Assembly: GCF_001436505.1 (NCBI RefSeq)
Contig: NZ_AYYI01000005.1
Location: 37,315-101,314, forward strand
Source of the DNA: Loigolactobacillus rennini DSM 20253
GTDB taxonomy: Bacteria > Bacillota > Bacilli > Lactobacillales > Lactobacillaceae
Length of the DNA stretch: 64,000 nt
Reading direction: 5' to 3'
This document shows positions 1 to 9,533 of this stretch, piece after piece. The notes under the pieces are model-generated. The model was not told the origin of the DNA and made no database searches. It saw only the letters and a program-made list of their open reading frames with translations. A program made the translations under genes and the position numbers. Position 1 is the first letter of the stretch. Each line of letters opens with the position of its first letter.

Positions 1-1
1 G

Positions 2-1876
2 CAACAAGATCAAGCTAAATTTATTTATCATCAGAAGTTACCAGCTAACAGACGACTTAATTTAATTTTATTGGCATTATTTGCCAATTCACCGCACGTG
101 ACCATAAAAAATTTAACGAAAATAGCGCATGTAACCCGCAATTCAACGGTAAATGATCTAAATAAATTAAAAACCATTTTAGCACGTAAGCATATTTTAT
201 TACGAGCAGATCATAACGGCCACCGATTGGAAGGTGATGAATTAACTATCCGTAATTATATCCAAGATCGGTTTGCGGAGATGGCAAAAGAATTCGATTG
301 GTTAGCAGCACAAGCTAACCCGATAGCTTTGATTGATGTTAAGGAAATTCAAAGTATTAATTTAGTTGTGAATGATTGGTTACATTTTGTGGAAAGAAAA
401 CAATCACGGTCGTTTACCGACGATGCAATTAGAAAGTTGGAATTGTTTTATGCGTTTATTTTACGCAGGATTTTAGCTGATCATGTTTTACACGTTAATT
501 CTTTTCCACAGCCGCTTAGTAATCGGCATGAATTATTAAACCAGCCTGAATTTTCACTTGCGAGTAATTTTTTAGTTCAATTTGGCATTGCTGTTGCCGA
601 TTCAGAAGTAGAAATTTTCTACTTGGAAAGTTTATTGTTAAGCGGCCAATTAAATGCTGTTGATACAAAAAATCAAACTACGATAAAAGAAAATGTAATG
701 GCAGCGACTAAACAAGTGATTACTAATTTTAAAAAATTGGCTGGGATTCATTTTCACAATGAAGATCAGTTAGCCGATGAGTTATATGTACATCTAATTT
801 CGACGTATTACCGAGTGAAATATAACCGTCAGTACCATGAAGGTATGGCAGATAGTATTAAAGCTAATTATTTTAACATTTATATTTATACCAAAATGGC
901 TATTCGTCCTTTTGTTCAGTTAAACCAGCAGCCGTTAAATGAGAGTGAAATTTCTTTAATTGCCATTTATTTTGGTTCCCAAATTTATTATGAAAACACA
1001 CAAACACCACGTGCATTATTAGTTTGTTCAACTGGAATTGGAACATCACGGCTATTAAAAAGTCAACTTGAAGCTAATTTTCCAGATTTACAACTAATTG
1101 GACCGATCACAAAACGTGATTACAATTTACAAACCAAGGTTAATGCGGATGTTGTTTTATCTACAATTCCATTGAAACGCCATAATCAGGATGTGATTGT
1201 GGTGCATCCCATATTAAACCACCAAGAATTAGATGCGTTACGCAAACGTTTAGTGGTACAAGGTGTGATCCGTTCGCACGTTTCAACTGATCGTTTGTCG
1301 GCGTTATTAGATGTTATTTCTGATAATACTAAAATTATTAATCAATCTGCTTTAATTAATGGCATTAAAGAAGTGCTCACTTTTTCTGCCAAATCATCTG
1401 TAAATCATAAAAAGAGGTATCAACCGTTGCTTAGTGAATTAATCAATAAAAAAACTATTCAATTTGCTTCTGCTAATGCAGTGGATTGGCAGCATGCCAT
1501 AGCGTTAGCAGCTAAACCACTACAGGAAGAAGGAAAAATTAATCAAAATTATATCGATGCCATGATCACAAATGTGAAGCAAAATGGGCCATACATTAAT
1601 ATTGGCGATAAAGTTGCTTTCGCACATGCACGGCCAGAAAAAGGGGTTAAACAGCTAGGGATGTCTTTTCTAAGATTAGATCAAGCAATTGATCTGATTA
1701 ATCCTCAGCATCCAATTCAACTAATTTTTGTTCTAGCTGCAGTGGACGATCATTCCCATCTTAGAGCGCTATCAGAATTAGCCACAATGCTAGGTGATCA
1801 GCAAAGGTTAAATGCATTGCTGGCTGCAACAACCGCCCAACAAGTTGAAGCTATTATTTTGGAAGGAGAGAAATAA
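2..1876 (+). CDS. PRD/PTS transcriptional regulator (BglG/MtlR type), 5' end outside window
   Basis: This is the C-terminal part of a multidomain sugar-operon activator; the frame is open back to base 2, so the true start lies upstream and the TTG at 71 is not the start. In order there is a helix-turn-helix segment (around the visible first 60 residues), two PRD-like helical regions, an EIIB-like domain with the cysteine loop VCSTGIGTS, and an EIIA-2-like C-terminus with the histidine motif FAHARPE. These regulators are phosphorylated by PTS proteins and control the adjacent PTS operon. Its stop lies one base before the ulaB-like start, so it is probably the first visible gene of the operon. 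The substrate cannot be read from the sequence. Confidence 0.88.
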   Translation, partial: QQDQAKFIYHQKLPANRRLNLILLALFANSPHVTIKNLTKIAHVTRNSTVNDLNKLKTILARKHILLRADHNGHRLEGDELTIRNYIQDRFAEMAKEFDWLAAQANPIALIDVKEIQSINLVVNDWLHFVERKQSRSFTDDAIRKLELFYAFILRRILADHVLHVNSFPQPLSNRHELLNQPEFSLASNFLVQFGIAVADSEVEIFYLESLLLSGQLNAVDTKNQTTIKENVMAATKQVITNFKKLAGIHFHNEDQLADELYVHLISTYYRVKYNRQYHEGMADSIKANYFNIYIYTKMAIRPFVQLNQQPLNESEISLIAIYFGSQIYYENTQTPRALLVCSTGIGTSRLLKSQLEANFPDLQLIGPITKRDYNLQTKVNADVVLSTIPLKRHNQDVIVVHPILNHQELDALRKRLVVQGVIRSHVSTDRLSALLDVISDNTKIINQSALINGIKEVLTFSAKSSVNHKKRYQPLLSELINKKTIQFASANAVDWQHAIALAAKPLQEEGKINQNYIDAMITNVKQNGPYINIGDKVAFAHARPEKGVKQLGMSFLRLDQAIDLINPQHPIQLIFVLAAVDDHSHLRALSELATMLGDQQRLNALLAATTAQQVEAIILEGEK

Positions 1877-1877
1877 T

Positions 1878-2168
1878 ATGAAATTAGCAGCTGTATGTAG
1901 TACTGGATTAGGTTCCAGTTTCATGGTTGATATGAATATTCAAGAAATTTTAAAAGATTTAGGCGTTGATGATCAAGTTGAATCTACCCATATGGATATG
2001 GGGAGTGCTAATCAGCAATCCGCTGATCAATTCTTCGTGGGTAAAGATTTAGCGGATGCTGCTAAAGATCGTTTCGGGAATCATGTCACTGTGTTAGACA
2101 GTATCATTGATAAAAATGAATTAAAAACAAAAGTGACTCAATACCTTAAATCACAACAGATTATTTAA
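1878..2168 (+). CDS. ulaB: PTS EIIB component, ascorbate (Sga/Ula) family
   Basis: A 96-residue phosphocarrier that would pass phosphate from EIIA to the incoming sugar. The start is the ATG at 1878, behind a GGAGAG ribosome binding site that sits in the end of the regulator gene; a longer reading from 1812 overlaps the regulator and adds residues unlike the family. The active cysteine is in AAVCSTGLGSS near the N-terminus, as in lactose/ascorbate-type EIIB proteins. It is followed 19 bases later by the EIIC gene. No separate EIIA gene is visible; the EIIA-like domain of the regulator is mainly regulatory, so the phosphodonor is unknown. The family is clear, the substrate is not. Confidence 0.88.
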   Translation: MKLAAVCSTGLGSSFMVDMNIQEILKDLGVDDQVESTHMDMGSANQQSADQFFVGKDLADAAKDRFGNHVTVLDSIIDKNELKTKVTQYLKSQQII

Positions 2169-2187
2169 ACTTTAGGAGTGAAAAGTA

Positions 2188-3552
2188 ATGCAAAGTACAC
2201 TTAACGTTATTATAAGTATTGTCCGGACACCTGCTATTTTAGTCGGACTCATTGCGGTTTTGGGTTTAGCGTTGCAGAAAAAATCTGGTCCGGACATCAT
2301 TAGTGGCGGAATTAAAACGTTCATTGGCTTTTTAGTACTCACTGGTGGCGCAGGCATTGTGACCAATGCGTTAACACCGATGGGGAAAATGTTCATTCAT
2401 GCTTTTAATGTCCAGGGGGTAATCCCAAATAATGAAGCTGTTGTGGCAACGGTTTTGGTTAAATTTGGGACTGCGACTGCCTTAATTATGTTAGTTAGTA
2501 TGATTATTAATGTTTTATTAGCACGTTTTTCGCATTTTAAATACATTTATTTATCCGGACACGTCATGTTATATATGGCTGCAATGATTGCGGTTTTAAT
2601 GGAAGTCGCTGGATTTGAACTTATTCCAGAAGTCCTACTTGGCGGCTTAATGCTTGGAATAGCCAATACGGCAATGCCTGCTTTGTTACAACCTTTTATG
2701 CGCCAAGTCACTAAAAGTAATACGGTGGCGCTAGCACATACAGGGGATTTTGGTTATTGGTTAGCTGGTGTGATGGCAAAATTAACCGGGAATAAAAATA
2801 AATCAACTGAAGATTTAAAAATTCCTAAAAGCGTTTCCTTTTTAAGAGATTCAACAGTTGCGATTACCATTACAATGGCAGTTATTTATGTGATTTTAGC
2901 AATTTTCGCGGGCTCTGATTTCGTTGGTAAAATGAGTGGCGATGTGAACTACATTGTTTACGCACTCATTCAAGCTGGGACTTTCGCTGCTGGTGTTTAT
3001 GTCATTTTGACAGGCGTTCGTTTAATTTTGAACGAAATTATTCCAGCATTTAAAGGAATTTCACAACGGCTAGTACCTAATGCGGTGCCTGCTTTAGATT
3101 GCCCTATTATTTTCCCCTATGCGCCTAATGCTACGATTGTGGGCTTTTTCTCCAGTTTTGTTGGCGGAATTGTCAGCATGTTCATTATGATTGCTTTACA
3201 CACCGTTATTGTTATTCCGGGTGTTGTTGCGCACTTTATGTGTGGGGCTACTTCTGGTGTGATCGGTAATGCGGTTGGTGGACGCCGCGGTGCGATTATC
3301 GGTTCTTTTGTTCAAGGCATTTTTATTAGTTTTCTACCGCTAGCTTTAATTCCTGTGCTTGGACAAATTGGATTAGGCAACGCAATGTTTTCAGATTCTG
3401 ATTTTGGGATTGTCGGTTCAATTGTTGGTTGGTCTGGACATGCAGGTGGTGTAATGGCGATTACCGCTGCAATTTTAATTTCATTTGTTGTCTTCATTGT
3501 TGCTTCAATTATTGCTAGCAAGCGGGCAGCAGTAAAAAAAGCAGCTAAATAA
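2188..3552 (+). CDS. ulaA: PTS EIIC component, ascorbate (UlaA/SgaT) family
   Basis: A 454-residue polytopic membrane permease, the usual length of UlaA/SgaT-type EIIC. It has about ten hydrophobic segments, with a conserved-looking HTGDFGYWLAG loop near the middle and glycine-rich C-terminal helices. It would import a sugar-like substrate with phosphorylation by the EIIB upstream. It starts with ATG behind TAGGAGTG. It is 18 bases from the transketolase gene, which suggests that the imported compound feeds the pentose phosphate pathway. None of the ascorbate catabolic enzymes (UlaD, E, F, G) is in the visible part, so L-ascorbate is only one possible substrate. Confidence 0.88.
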   Translation: MQSTLNVIISIVRTPAILVGLIAVLGLALQKKSGPDIISGGIKTFIGFLVLTGGAGIVTNALTPMGKMFIHAFNVQGVIPNNEAVVATVLVKFGTATALIMLVSMIINVLLARFSHFKYIYLSGHVMLYMAAMIAVLMEVAGFELIPEVLLGGLMLGIANTAMPALLQPFMRQVTKSNTVALAHTGDFGYWLAGVMAKLTGNKNKSTEDLKIPKSVSFLRDSTVAITITMAVIYVILAIFAGSDFVGKMSGDVNYIVYALIQAGTFAAGVYVILTGVRLILNEIIPAFKGISQRLVPNAVPALDCPIIFPYAPNATIVGFFSSFVGGIVSMFIMIALHTVIVIPGVVAHFMCGATSGVIGNAVGGRRGAIIGSFVQGIFISFLPLALIPVLGQIGLGNAMFSDSDFGIVGSIVGWSGHAGGVMAITAAILISFVVFIVASIIASKRAAVKKAAK

Positions 3553-3570
3553 AAAGAAAGGTGAATGTAA

Positions 3571-5562
3571 ATGAAATTTGATCAAATAGACCGAGATGCT
3601 GTTAATGCCATTCGTGCCTTAAGTATTGATATGATTCAGCATGCACATTCAGGACATCCAGGAATGCCATTAGACGCTGCACCGATGTTATATGTTGCTT
3701 ACAAACATCATTTAAAGGTCGACCCTAAATATCCTAAGTGGTTTAACCGTGATCGTTTTGTTCTCTCAGCTGGTCATGGGTCTTCAATGTTATATGCATT
3801 GCTTCATCTTGCAGGCTATCCATTAACAATGTCTGATTTGAAAGCATTTCGTACGCTAGGCAGCAAGACACCAGGGCACCCTGAATTAAAAACACCGGGC
3901 GTAGACGCTGCTACTGGGCCTTTAGGACAAGGCTTGGGGATGGCTGTTGGTATGGCGATGGCTGAAAAACATTTAGCTGCTAAATATAATCAAGCAGATT
4001 TTCCAATTGTTGATAATAAAGTTTATGTGATTGTCAGTGATGGTGACCTTATGGAGGGAATCAGCCATGAAGCAGCCAGTCTTGCGGGACATTTAAAGTT
4101 AGCTAATTTAGTTGTTTTGTATGATTCCAACGGTGTTACTTTGGATTCTTCTGCCAAAATGGCATTAGGTGATGATGTAGGGGGAAGGTTCAAAGCTTAT
4201 GGCTGGCATTATTCCCGTGTTGCAGACGGTAATAATTTAGTTGCATTAGATCAAGCAATGACGGATGCTGACAATGAAAGTGAACGGCCTACCTTAATTG
4301 AAGTTAAAACGACTTTGGGCTATGGTTCACCATATGCAGGGCAGCACAGTGTTCATGGGAACCCACTAACCGCAACTGAATGCCGTGAAACGATGCATAA
4401 ATTAGGCTGGGAGCATGCTCCCTTTATAATTCCAGATGAAATTTACCAACGGTTTGCGGAAATTAGTGTTGATGGTGAGCAACAATATAAAAAATGGCGG
4501 CAGCAATTTACTGCTTATCAAGCGCGATATCCAGAACTAGCGAAAAGCTTCAGTTTAAATAAACGTAGTGATGCCAAAGTACCTACATTTGTGGCAAATT
4601 ATCAAGCCGGAGATATGGAAGCAACTCGGACAACTGTTCATCAATTGATTCAAAAATCTGCAGACACTGAATTAAACTTTTGGGGTGGCTCGGCAGATTT
4701 ATCCAGTAGTAATAAAACTTATTTTGAACAGGATACCGGCTTTGAACCGACTGACTATAGCCAGAAAAACATTTTCTTTGGTGTGCGTGAATTTGCACAG
4801 GCTGCAGCAGTAAACGGGATTATGTTGTATGGAGGGAGCCAAGCTTTTGGTAGTACATTCTTCGTGTTTGCTGATTACATGAAAAATGCGCTGCGGATGG
4901 CAGCGTTAATGAACATTCCATCTTTGTTTATTTTCAGTCATGATTCAATTGCGCTGGGACAGGATGGCCCAACGCACCAACCGATTGAACAACTTGATAA
5001 CTTCCGCGCAGTTCCTGGATTAACTGTATTTAGACCAGCAGATGCAGTCGAAACAACACAAATCTGGCAATATGTGTTAAACGAAAAACATGGACCAATT
5101 ATGTTAGCATTATCACGCCAAAAATTACCAGTTTTAGCAGGTTCACTTGCATATGGTAAAGCTGGCACGTTGAAAGGGGCTTACGTGATTTCACCTAGTA
5201 TTGGTGCGCAACCAAGTGGCATTCTTTTAGCAACTGGTTCCGAAGTTTCCTTAGCAATTGAAGTTAAAAAATTATTGCACGAGCATGGCCAAGATGTTCA
5301 AGTTGTTTCAGTTCCTAGCATGGAATTGTTTGAACAACAACCGCAAAGTTATCGTGATCAAGTGTTGCCACCAACTGTACGTCAGCGGGTGTCCATTGAA
5401 TTAGGATCCACGCTATCATGGGGGAAATATACTGGTATTGATGGCCTGCGAATTGGCTTAGACGAATTTGGCGCCAGTGGTGACGCTGATGACATCATGC
5501 AAACGAATGGTTTTACAGCAAATCAAATCGCTCAACGTTATTTACAGCATTTTAAAAGATAA
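3571..5562 (+). CDS. tkt: transketolase
   Basis: A 663-residue cytosolic thiamine diphosphate enzyme that moves two-carbon ketol units between pentose and hexose phosphates. The N-terminus RDAVNAIRALSIDMIQ, the segment HSGHPGMPLDAAPM, the diphosphate-binding GDGDLMEGISHEAASLAGH-type motif (written here as VSDGDLMEG), and the C-terminal pyrimidine domain with HDSIALGQDGPTHQP are all present. The length matches full transketolases. It starts with ATG after AAAGGTG and is the last gene of the PTS operon, followed by a terminator. A dedicated copy in a sugar operon is common in lactobacilli that convert pentoses or pentitols homofermentatively; that role is inference here. Confidence 0.95.
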   Translation: MKFDQIDRDAVNAIRALSIDMIQHAHSGHPGMPLDAAPMLYVAYKHHLKVDPKYPKWFNRDRFVLSAGHGSSMLYALLHLAGYPLTMSDLKAFRTLGSKTPGHPELKTPGVDAATGPLGQGLGMAVGMAMAEKHLAAKYNQADFPIVDNKVYVIVSDGDLMEGISHEAASLAGHLKLANLVVLYDSNGVTLDSSAKMALGDDVGGRFKAYGWHYSRVADGNNLVALDQAMTDADNESERPTLIEVKTTLGYGSPYAGQHSVHGNPLTATECRETMHKLGWEHAPFIIPDEIYQRFAEISVDGEQQYKKWRQQFTAYQARYPELAKSFSLNKRSDAKVPTFVANYQAGDMEATRTTVHQLIQKSADTELNFWGGSADLSSSNKTYFEQDTGFEPTDYSQKNIFFGVREFAQAAAVNGIMLYGGSQAFGSTFFVFADYMKNALRMAALMNIPSLFIFSHDSIALGQDGPTHQPIEQLDNFRAVPGLTVFRPADAVETTQIWQYVLNEKHGPIMLALSRQKLPVLAGSLAYGKAGTLKGAYVISPSIGAQPSGILLATGSEVSLAIEVKKLLHEHGQDVQVVSVPSMELFEQQPQSYRDQVLPPTVRQRVSIELGSTLSWGKYTGIDGLRIGLDEFGASGDADDIMQTNGFTANQIAQRYLQHFKR

Positions 5563-5601
5563 TTGATAATTTCGGTCCGTTAAATGGTTATCACAAAAAG
5601 G

Positions 5602-5637
5602 CTAACTAGGTTTAAAAATTCTAGTTAGTTTTTTTAT
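5602..5637 (+). terminator. rho-independent terminator after tkt
   Basis: An 8-bp perfect stem (CTAACTAG and CTAGTTAG) is followed by a run of T. It lies about 40 bases after the transketolase stop and closes the PTS operon. Confidence 0.85.
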
Positions 5638-5733
5638 ATCGGCTCAAATTTAGCTTTACTTGACCGAATAATAAATTATAGATAATATTTATAATAGATA
5701 GATCGCGAATTCAGCCAGCAGACTAGGAGCGAC

Positions 5734-6519
5734 ATTTTTTATGGATGGAATTTAGAAGATTTTCAAAGTCGTGATAAACAAACATTCAATGAAACTGTAC
5801 AAGATTTTTTAGCAGATCAGCAATTTCATGAAGTTAGTAATTTAACCCAATTATTTGGTAAGACAGGGTTATATGTATTAGTGCTAGATCAGTACCGGGC
5901 ACTTTATTTAGGCGCAACGGCGGTTTCGTTTAAAAATAAGATTTGTCAGCATTGGCGGACACAACCATCGGTTAAGCAAATAACAGCAGGTCCAGTGATG
6001 CCAATCGAAGCGTTTGGTGCCAAAGATACCAGTCGTATTTTTATTCGTGAAATTTCTGGTAGAGACCAAATTATTGCAGAAAAGCTTAAGCTAACTAGTC
6101 AGTTACCAAAAAAATATAATTTAAACCGAGTTGCTGGTGTGGATAACGCAGATGGTATTGGCATTCCCGAGCACGAAAAAGATTATGGAAAACGGATTTG
6201 GCAAACTCAGCAGACCTTACAGTTTATCCCTAGCCGTTATGCAGCTATGTTTAAGTCACAATCGCAATTTAGCCAGCAAGATTTACAGCAATACCGACAA
6301 TTAGTGGCTGATAAAGATCAAAATAATCAAGCTTATTTGAAGTACTTAATTTTCATGCTTAATCATGCTGAGAAATTTAAAGTCACCACACATGATGGGT
6401 TAAAGTTTTGCTACCAGCTGAGAACAATAGTACCTGATATGATTAATTGGGGACTTTATTTGCTTTTAAAAAAGCACTTTATTTATTTGATGAGCAGTAT
6501 CATGAAGTTCAAGCGATGA
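5734..6519 (+). pseudogene. GIY-YIG-like nuclease domain protein, probably broken (5' part)
   Basis: The frame is open from 5698 but has no ATG, GTG or TTG before the GTG at 5881, which would cut off part of the apparent domain. A good AGGAG at 5725 precedes either an ATT at 5734 in frame, or an ATG at 5741 in another frame that stops after four codons. The segment GKTGLYVLVLD, then YLGATAVSFKNKI and HWRTQ, looks like the GIY...YIG core of small nuclease domains. At about 6447 the likely continuation moves to another frame (see next entry), because the last 25 residues here look unlike the rest. I read this as one ancestral gene with a 5' defect and a frameshift. Sequencing error cannot be excluded, and the function is not proved. 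Confidence 0.55.
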
Positions 6520-7625
6520 ATAAAAATATGTACCGTTATGATGCAAAGCGCCAAGTAGTCATTTATAAAGGTGACCAAGTCATCCCAGACATTACTTCTG
6601 AAAAATTGCATAAACTGCGTGTTAGTAATTTTTTTGCACGAAAGGGCTTAGAATATCAAACGGCCAGTGAATATGCAATCCAACTGGATAAGCTAACGGC
6701 AATTAAACAAGAACGATTAAAGATTGAAAAAAAGCTTGCGCCATTTACGGTAACCGTTTCGTTGGTGACAAAAGCGGTTGATGCAGCAGAAAAATATTTA
6801 GCACGAGTTGGTTATGATCATGAGCGTGCTAAACAACTGTGCTTTGCAATTGCTTACGAGTTAGATGCTGCAGCCAGTGTTAATTATCAAAAAAAGTTAG
6901 ACGATTTGATTATAAAACAACCTGAAATCATTGATGATCGGAATGAATTCCCTGAAGAGTTGAAATATACATTGGAGCGAAAAGCTTTAAAGACCTATGA
7001 AGCAACCGTTACTGACGTTAATTTTAAAATTGGCAAAAAACAGGAAGTAAGTTTTACTTCAAATGATGAGTTGGTGCAATCAAATCAAGGCAAGGGGGCA
7101 ACACAAACACAAAAACAAATCATAGTTCCCCGAGCTTTTGCCCAAACACCGCATTATACTGTGAAGAGCAGCAACGTCAATTCAGGTGCAGTCAGACGAA
7201 AATTTTATGTTAAACCACAACCAAAAGAAAAGCAGATTAAAATGCCGTCAGAGTATCGAGTTAAGGCATTTAAATTAAAAATAACAGCTGTGATAACTAT
7301 TGTTTTACTACTTATGACTGTTATAGGGTTACACTGGGCAAAAGAATCAGGTGATTCTGCATCTTTTTTATGGTTCACTGGCTTCTTGCCTTTTTTAATC
7401 CCATTTCCGCCAATGATATTATTTACCAATCAGAAGGATGAAATAGGAGAGCAAACACCTAGCGAATCAACCTCATTTATGATTGCTCATTACTTACACA
7501 AGCGTGATGTTAAAAAAGCAAAGATTCACCAGGTTTTTCAAAAAGAGAGAACGCTAAAAATCAAACGTAAAGATTTACCACAACAGAAGCAGGCAGTTAA
7601 GGATGAAGACTGGACTGATTTCTAG
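6447..7625 (+). pseudogene. C-terminal continuation of the GIY-YIG-like gene, membrane-anchored, frameshifted
   Basis: The frame opens at a TTG with no convincing ribosome binding site and overlaps the previous frame by 73 bases. The first residues (FAFKKALYLFDEQYHEV) read as a natural continuation of the upstream protein, so a single-base shift near 6447 is likely. The next ATG at 6516 also lacks a clear ribosome binding site. The protein is lysine- and glutamine-rich with two hydrophobic segments near residues 275-330, pointing to a membrane anchor near the C-terminus. I do not recognise a family for this half. It stands alone between the tkt terminator and the CRISPR terminator. If intact, it could be a 392-residue membrane protein of unknown role. 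Confidence 0.5.
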
Positions 7626-7646
7626 AAGAATAGAGCATATAAAAAA

Positions 7647-7683
7647 CCTACAGTTAACGATTTATTTGAGCGCTAATTGCAGG
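7647..7683 (-). terminator. terminator of the CRISPR array transcript
   Basis: The arms at 7647-7656 and 7674-7683 pair over ten positions with one mismatch. On the minus strand the stem is followed by TTTTTT. It lies 24 bases past the leader-distal repeat, where the pre-crRNA should end. On the plus strand it could weakly end the upstream gene. Confidence 0.65.
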
Positions 7684-7706
7684 CTTCTTTTATCATTGGA
7701 TATTTT

Positions 7707-8534
7707 GAAATTTAATTCATTGAATTGATACTCTTCTAAAACGACATCGTCTAACATGTTGGGATTGTCGTAGTTGATAAACTCATTGAATTGATACTCT
7801 TCTAAAACTGTGCTGGGCCCAATTTGTATAATTAGACGGTTGATAAACTCATTGAATTGATACTCTTCTAAAACCGAGTAACCTGTTTAGTTTTAGTGTC
7901 TCCCGTTGATAAACTCATTGATTTGATACTCTTCTAAAACACTCTGGTAATCCGACCCTTGTTTACGGCAGTTGATAAACTCATTGATTTAATACTCTTC
8001 TAAAACCGGTTAAAGCGGGAGCAGTTTGTACAATTTGTTGATAAACTCATTGATTTGATACTCTTCTAAAACTTACGGACAGCAATTTTCTTAGTGTTTT
8101 TTGTTGATAAACTCATTGATTTGATACTCTTCTAAAACAAAAAGCCCGGGTCAGGTTGCGGAATGCCGGTTGATAAACTCATTGATTTGATACTCTTCTA
8201 AAACAACAAATATTTAGCTCGGTTAAAGCCCATTGTTGATAAACTCATTGATTTGATACTCTTCTAAAACTTAATGGGTCAATCTTTTCTCGATTCTTTT
8301 GTTGATAAACTCATTGATTTGATACTCTTCTAAAACTCAGACGTTGACTTTGCTGTCACATCAAATGTTGATAAACTCATTGATTTGATACTCTTCTAAA
8401 ACACTAAATCAGCTTTTCGTATTTCTGATAATGTTGATAAACTCATTGATTTGATACTCTTCTAAAACTTTTTTTACCATTTCCTTTCATTTTTAAGTGT
8501 TGATAAACTCATTGATTTGATACTCTTCTAAAAC
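7707..8534 (-). CRISPR. type II-A CRISPR array, 13 repeats and 12 spacers
   Basis: Thirteen 36-base repeats start every 66 bases (7707, 7773, 7839, 7905, 7971, 8037, 8103, 8169, 8235, 8301, 8367, 8433, 8499), with twelve spacers of exactly 30 bases. Read on the minus strand the repeat begins GTTTTAGAAGAGTATC and ends GTTTATCAAC, the form usual for Cas9 systems. The repeat at 7707 is degenerate at its crRNA 3' side, which marks it as the oldest, leader-distal end. The three oldest repeats (7707, 7773, 7839) share an A for T change in their middle, and the repeat at 7971 has a private change. The leader side faces csn2, only 25 bases away, so leader and promoter probably lie partly inside the csn2 end. 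Confidence 0.98.
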
Positions 8535-8559
8535 CGCCAAATTCTCAGTTATTTTTCAT

Positions 8560-9231
8560 TTAATCATAACGCCATTCAACGTAGTCACGATCAATGTGAT
8601 AATACCGGCAATCTTGATACTTCTGTGGAATTGCCTTTTCTAAGAATTCGATGATAAAGAGTTTCACATCTAATGACGCAATTAATCTTACTAATTCATT
8701 GAACTGGCTGATACTAAGATAATGCGAAACGTTCATCAAAATAATTATTTTATTATTATTGAGTTCTAAAACAGTCTTTACTATATTCTCTATTATACCA
8801 TAGGGATCAGCTTGGATGCTATTGAAAAATTTCACGCTAATGTATTTCAGCAATTTACTGATGTTCCATTCTTGTCCGACGGTAAGCGATAAATCGTACA
8901 TTAAAATGGTATCTGAAATTGCGGTACGGATCTGATTATCCAACTGAACCAGTGTTTGTCTTTGGGTATCGTTTAAATCATTTGAAATTTTCTTAAGTAA
9001 TTGTTTTTGAAATAGTTGGTTTAGATCTGCTGTTGCTAAGTCGCCAATCCAAAGAATACTTTTATTAAAGTCCACCAATTGGTAATCTTCGTTACTTATT
9101 TTAAGCGCTTCCTGCTCTGTTTTTAGGCCAGTGATCAGTTTAGTGTAAACCGAAACGGCATTGGTACTAAAAACAGTAATTTTATTTGGTGTAATGGTAA
9201 AAGGTTGGAATGGGTAGAGGGTTATGTTCAT
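8560..9231 (-). CDS. csn2: type II-A CRISPR adaptation protein Csn2
   Basis: A 223-residue protein of normal length for Csn2, a ring-forming double-strand DNA end binding protein needed for acquiring new spacers together with Cas1, Cas2 and Cas9. The N-terminus MNITLYPFQPFTITPNKITVF and the segment ILWIGDLATADLN fit the family, which is otherwise weakly conserved. Its ATG overlaps the cas2 stop by four bases (ATGA), so it is translationally coupled. It is the last cas gene and ends 25 bases before the first repeat. Confidence 0.92.
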   Translation of the reverse strand: MNITLYPFQPFTITPNKITVFSTNAVSVYTKLITGLKTEQEALKISNEDYQLVDFNKSILWIGDLATADLNQLFQKQLLKKISNDLNDTQRQTLVQLDNQIRTAISDTILMYDLSLTVGQEWNISKLLKYISVKFFNSIQADPYGIIENIVKTVLELNNNKIIILMNVSHYLSISQFNELVRLIASLDVKLFIIEFLEKAIPQKYQDCRYYHIDRDYVEWRYD

Positions 9232-9533
9232 AAAATCAGTGTCCTTTCTGATGAATTACGGACATCAGTTTTTGGCTTGCCAATTAAGAAATGCATTTTA
9301 TTGTATTGTTGTTCTGTCACCATTAAGCTTTGAATTAATCCTTTATCAGGTAGGAAATTAGTTATTCTTCTTTCGATAAATTTTGCGGATTGACGGCTAA
9401 CACAAACGCGGACGTAAACGGAATATTGCAGCATCATAAAGCCTTCATTTAATAATGCTTTTCTAAAGTGGCGATAAGCTTTACGGTCTGCGCTAGTTTC
9501 GGTTGGAAGATCAAACATTACTAATAAGCGCAT
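9228..9533 (-). CDS. cas2: CRISPR-associated protein Cas2
   Basis: A 101-residue Cas2 from the ATG at 9533. It is a small ferredoxin-fold protein that bridges two Cas1 dimers in the spacer integration complex. The start MRLLVMFDLPTET is the family signature, with the aspartate in the first strand. An ATG at 9548 gives five extra residues, but the GAGG at proper distance favours 9533. The start lies inside the cas1 3' end (23-base overlap) and the stop overlaps csn2, so the three adaptation genes form one tight unit. Confidence 0.95.
   Translation of the reverse strand: MRLLVMFDLPTETSADRKAYRHFRKALLNEGFMMLQYSVYVRVCVSRQSAKFIERRITNFLPDKGLIQSLMVTEQQYNKMHFLIGKPKTDVRNSSERTLIL

Noticed and set aside
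7707..8534. Self-targeting spacers against genes in this window
   Set aside because: No spacer matched a gene by eye here; a complete search could not be made.
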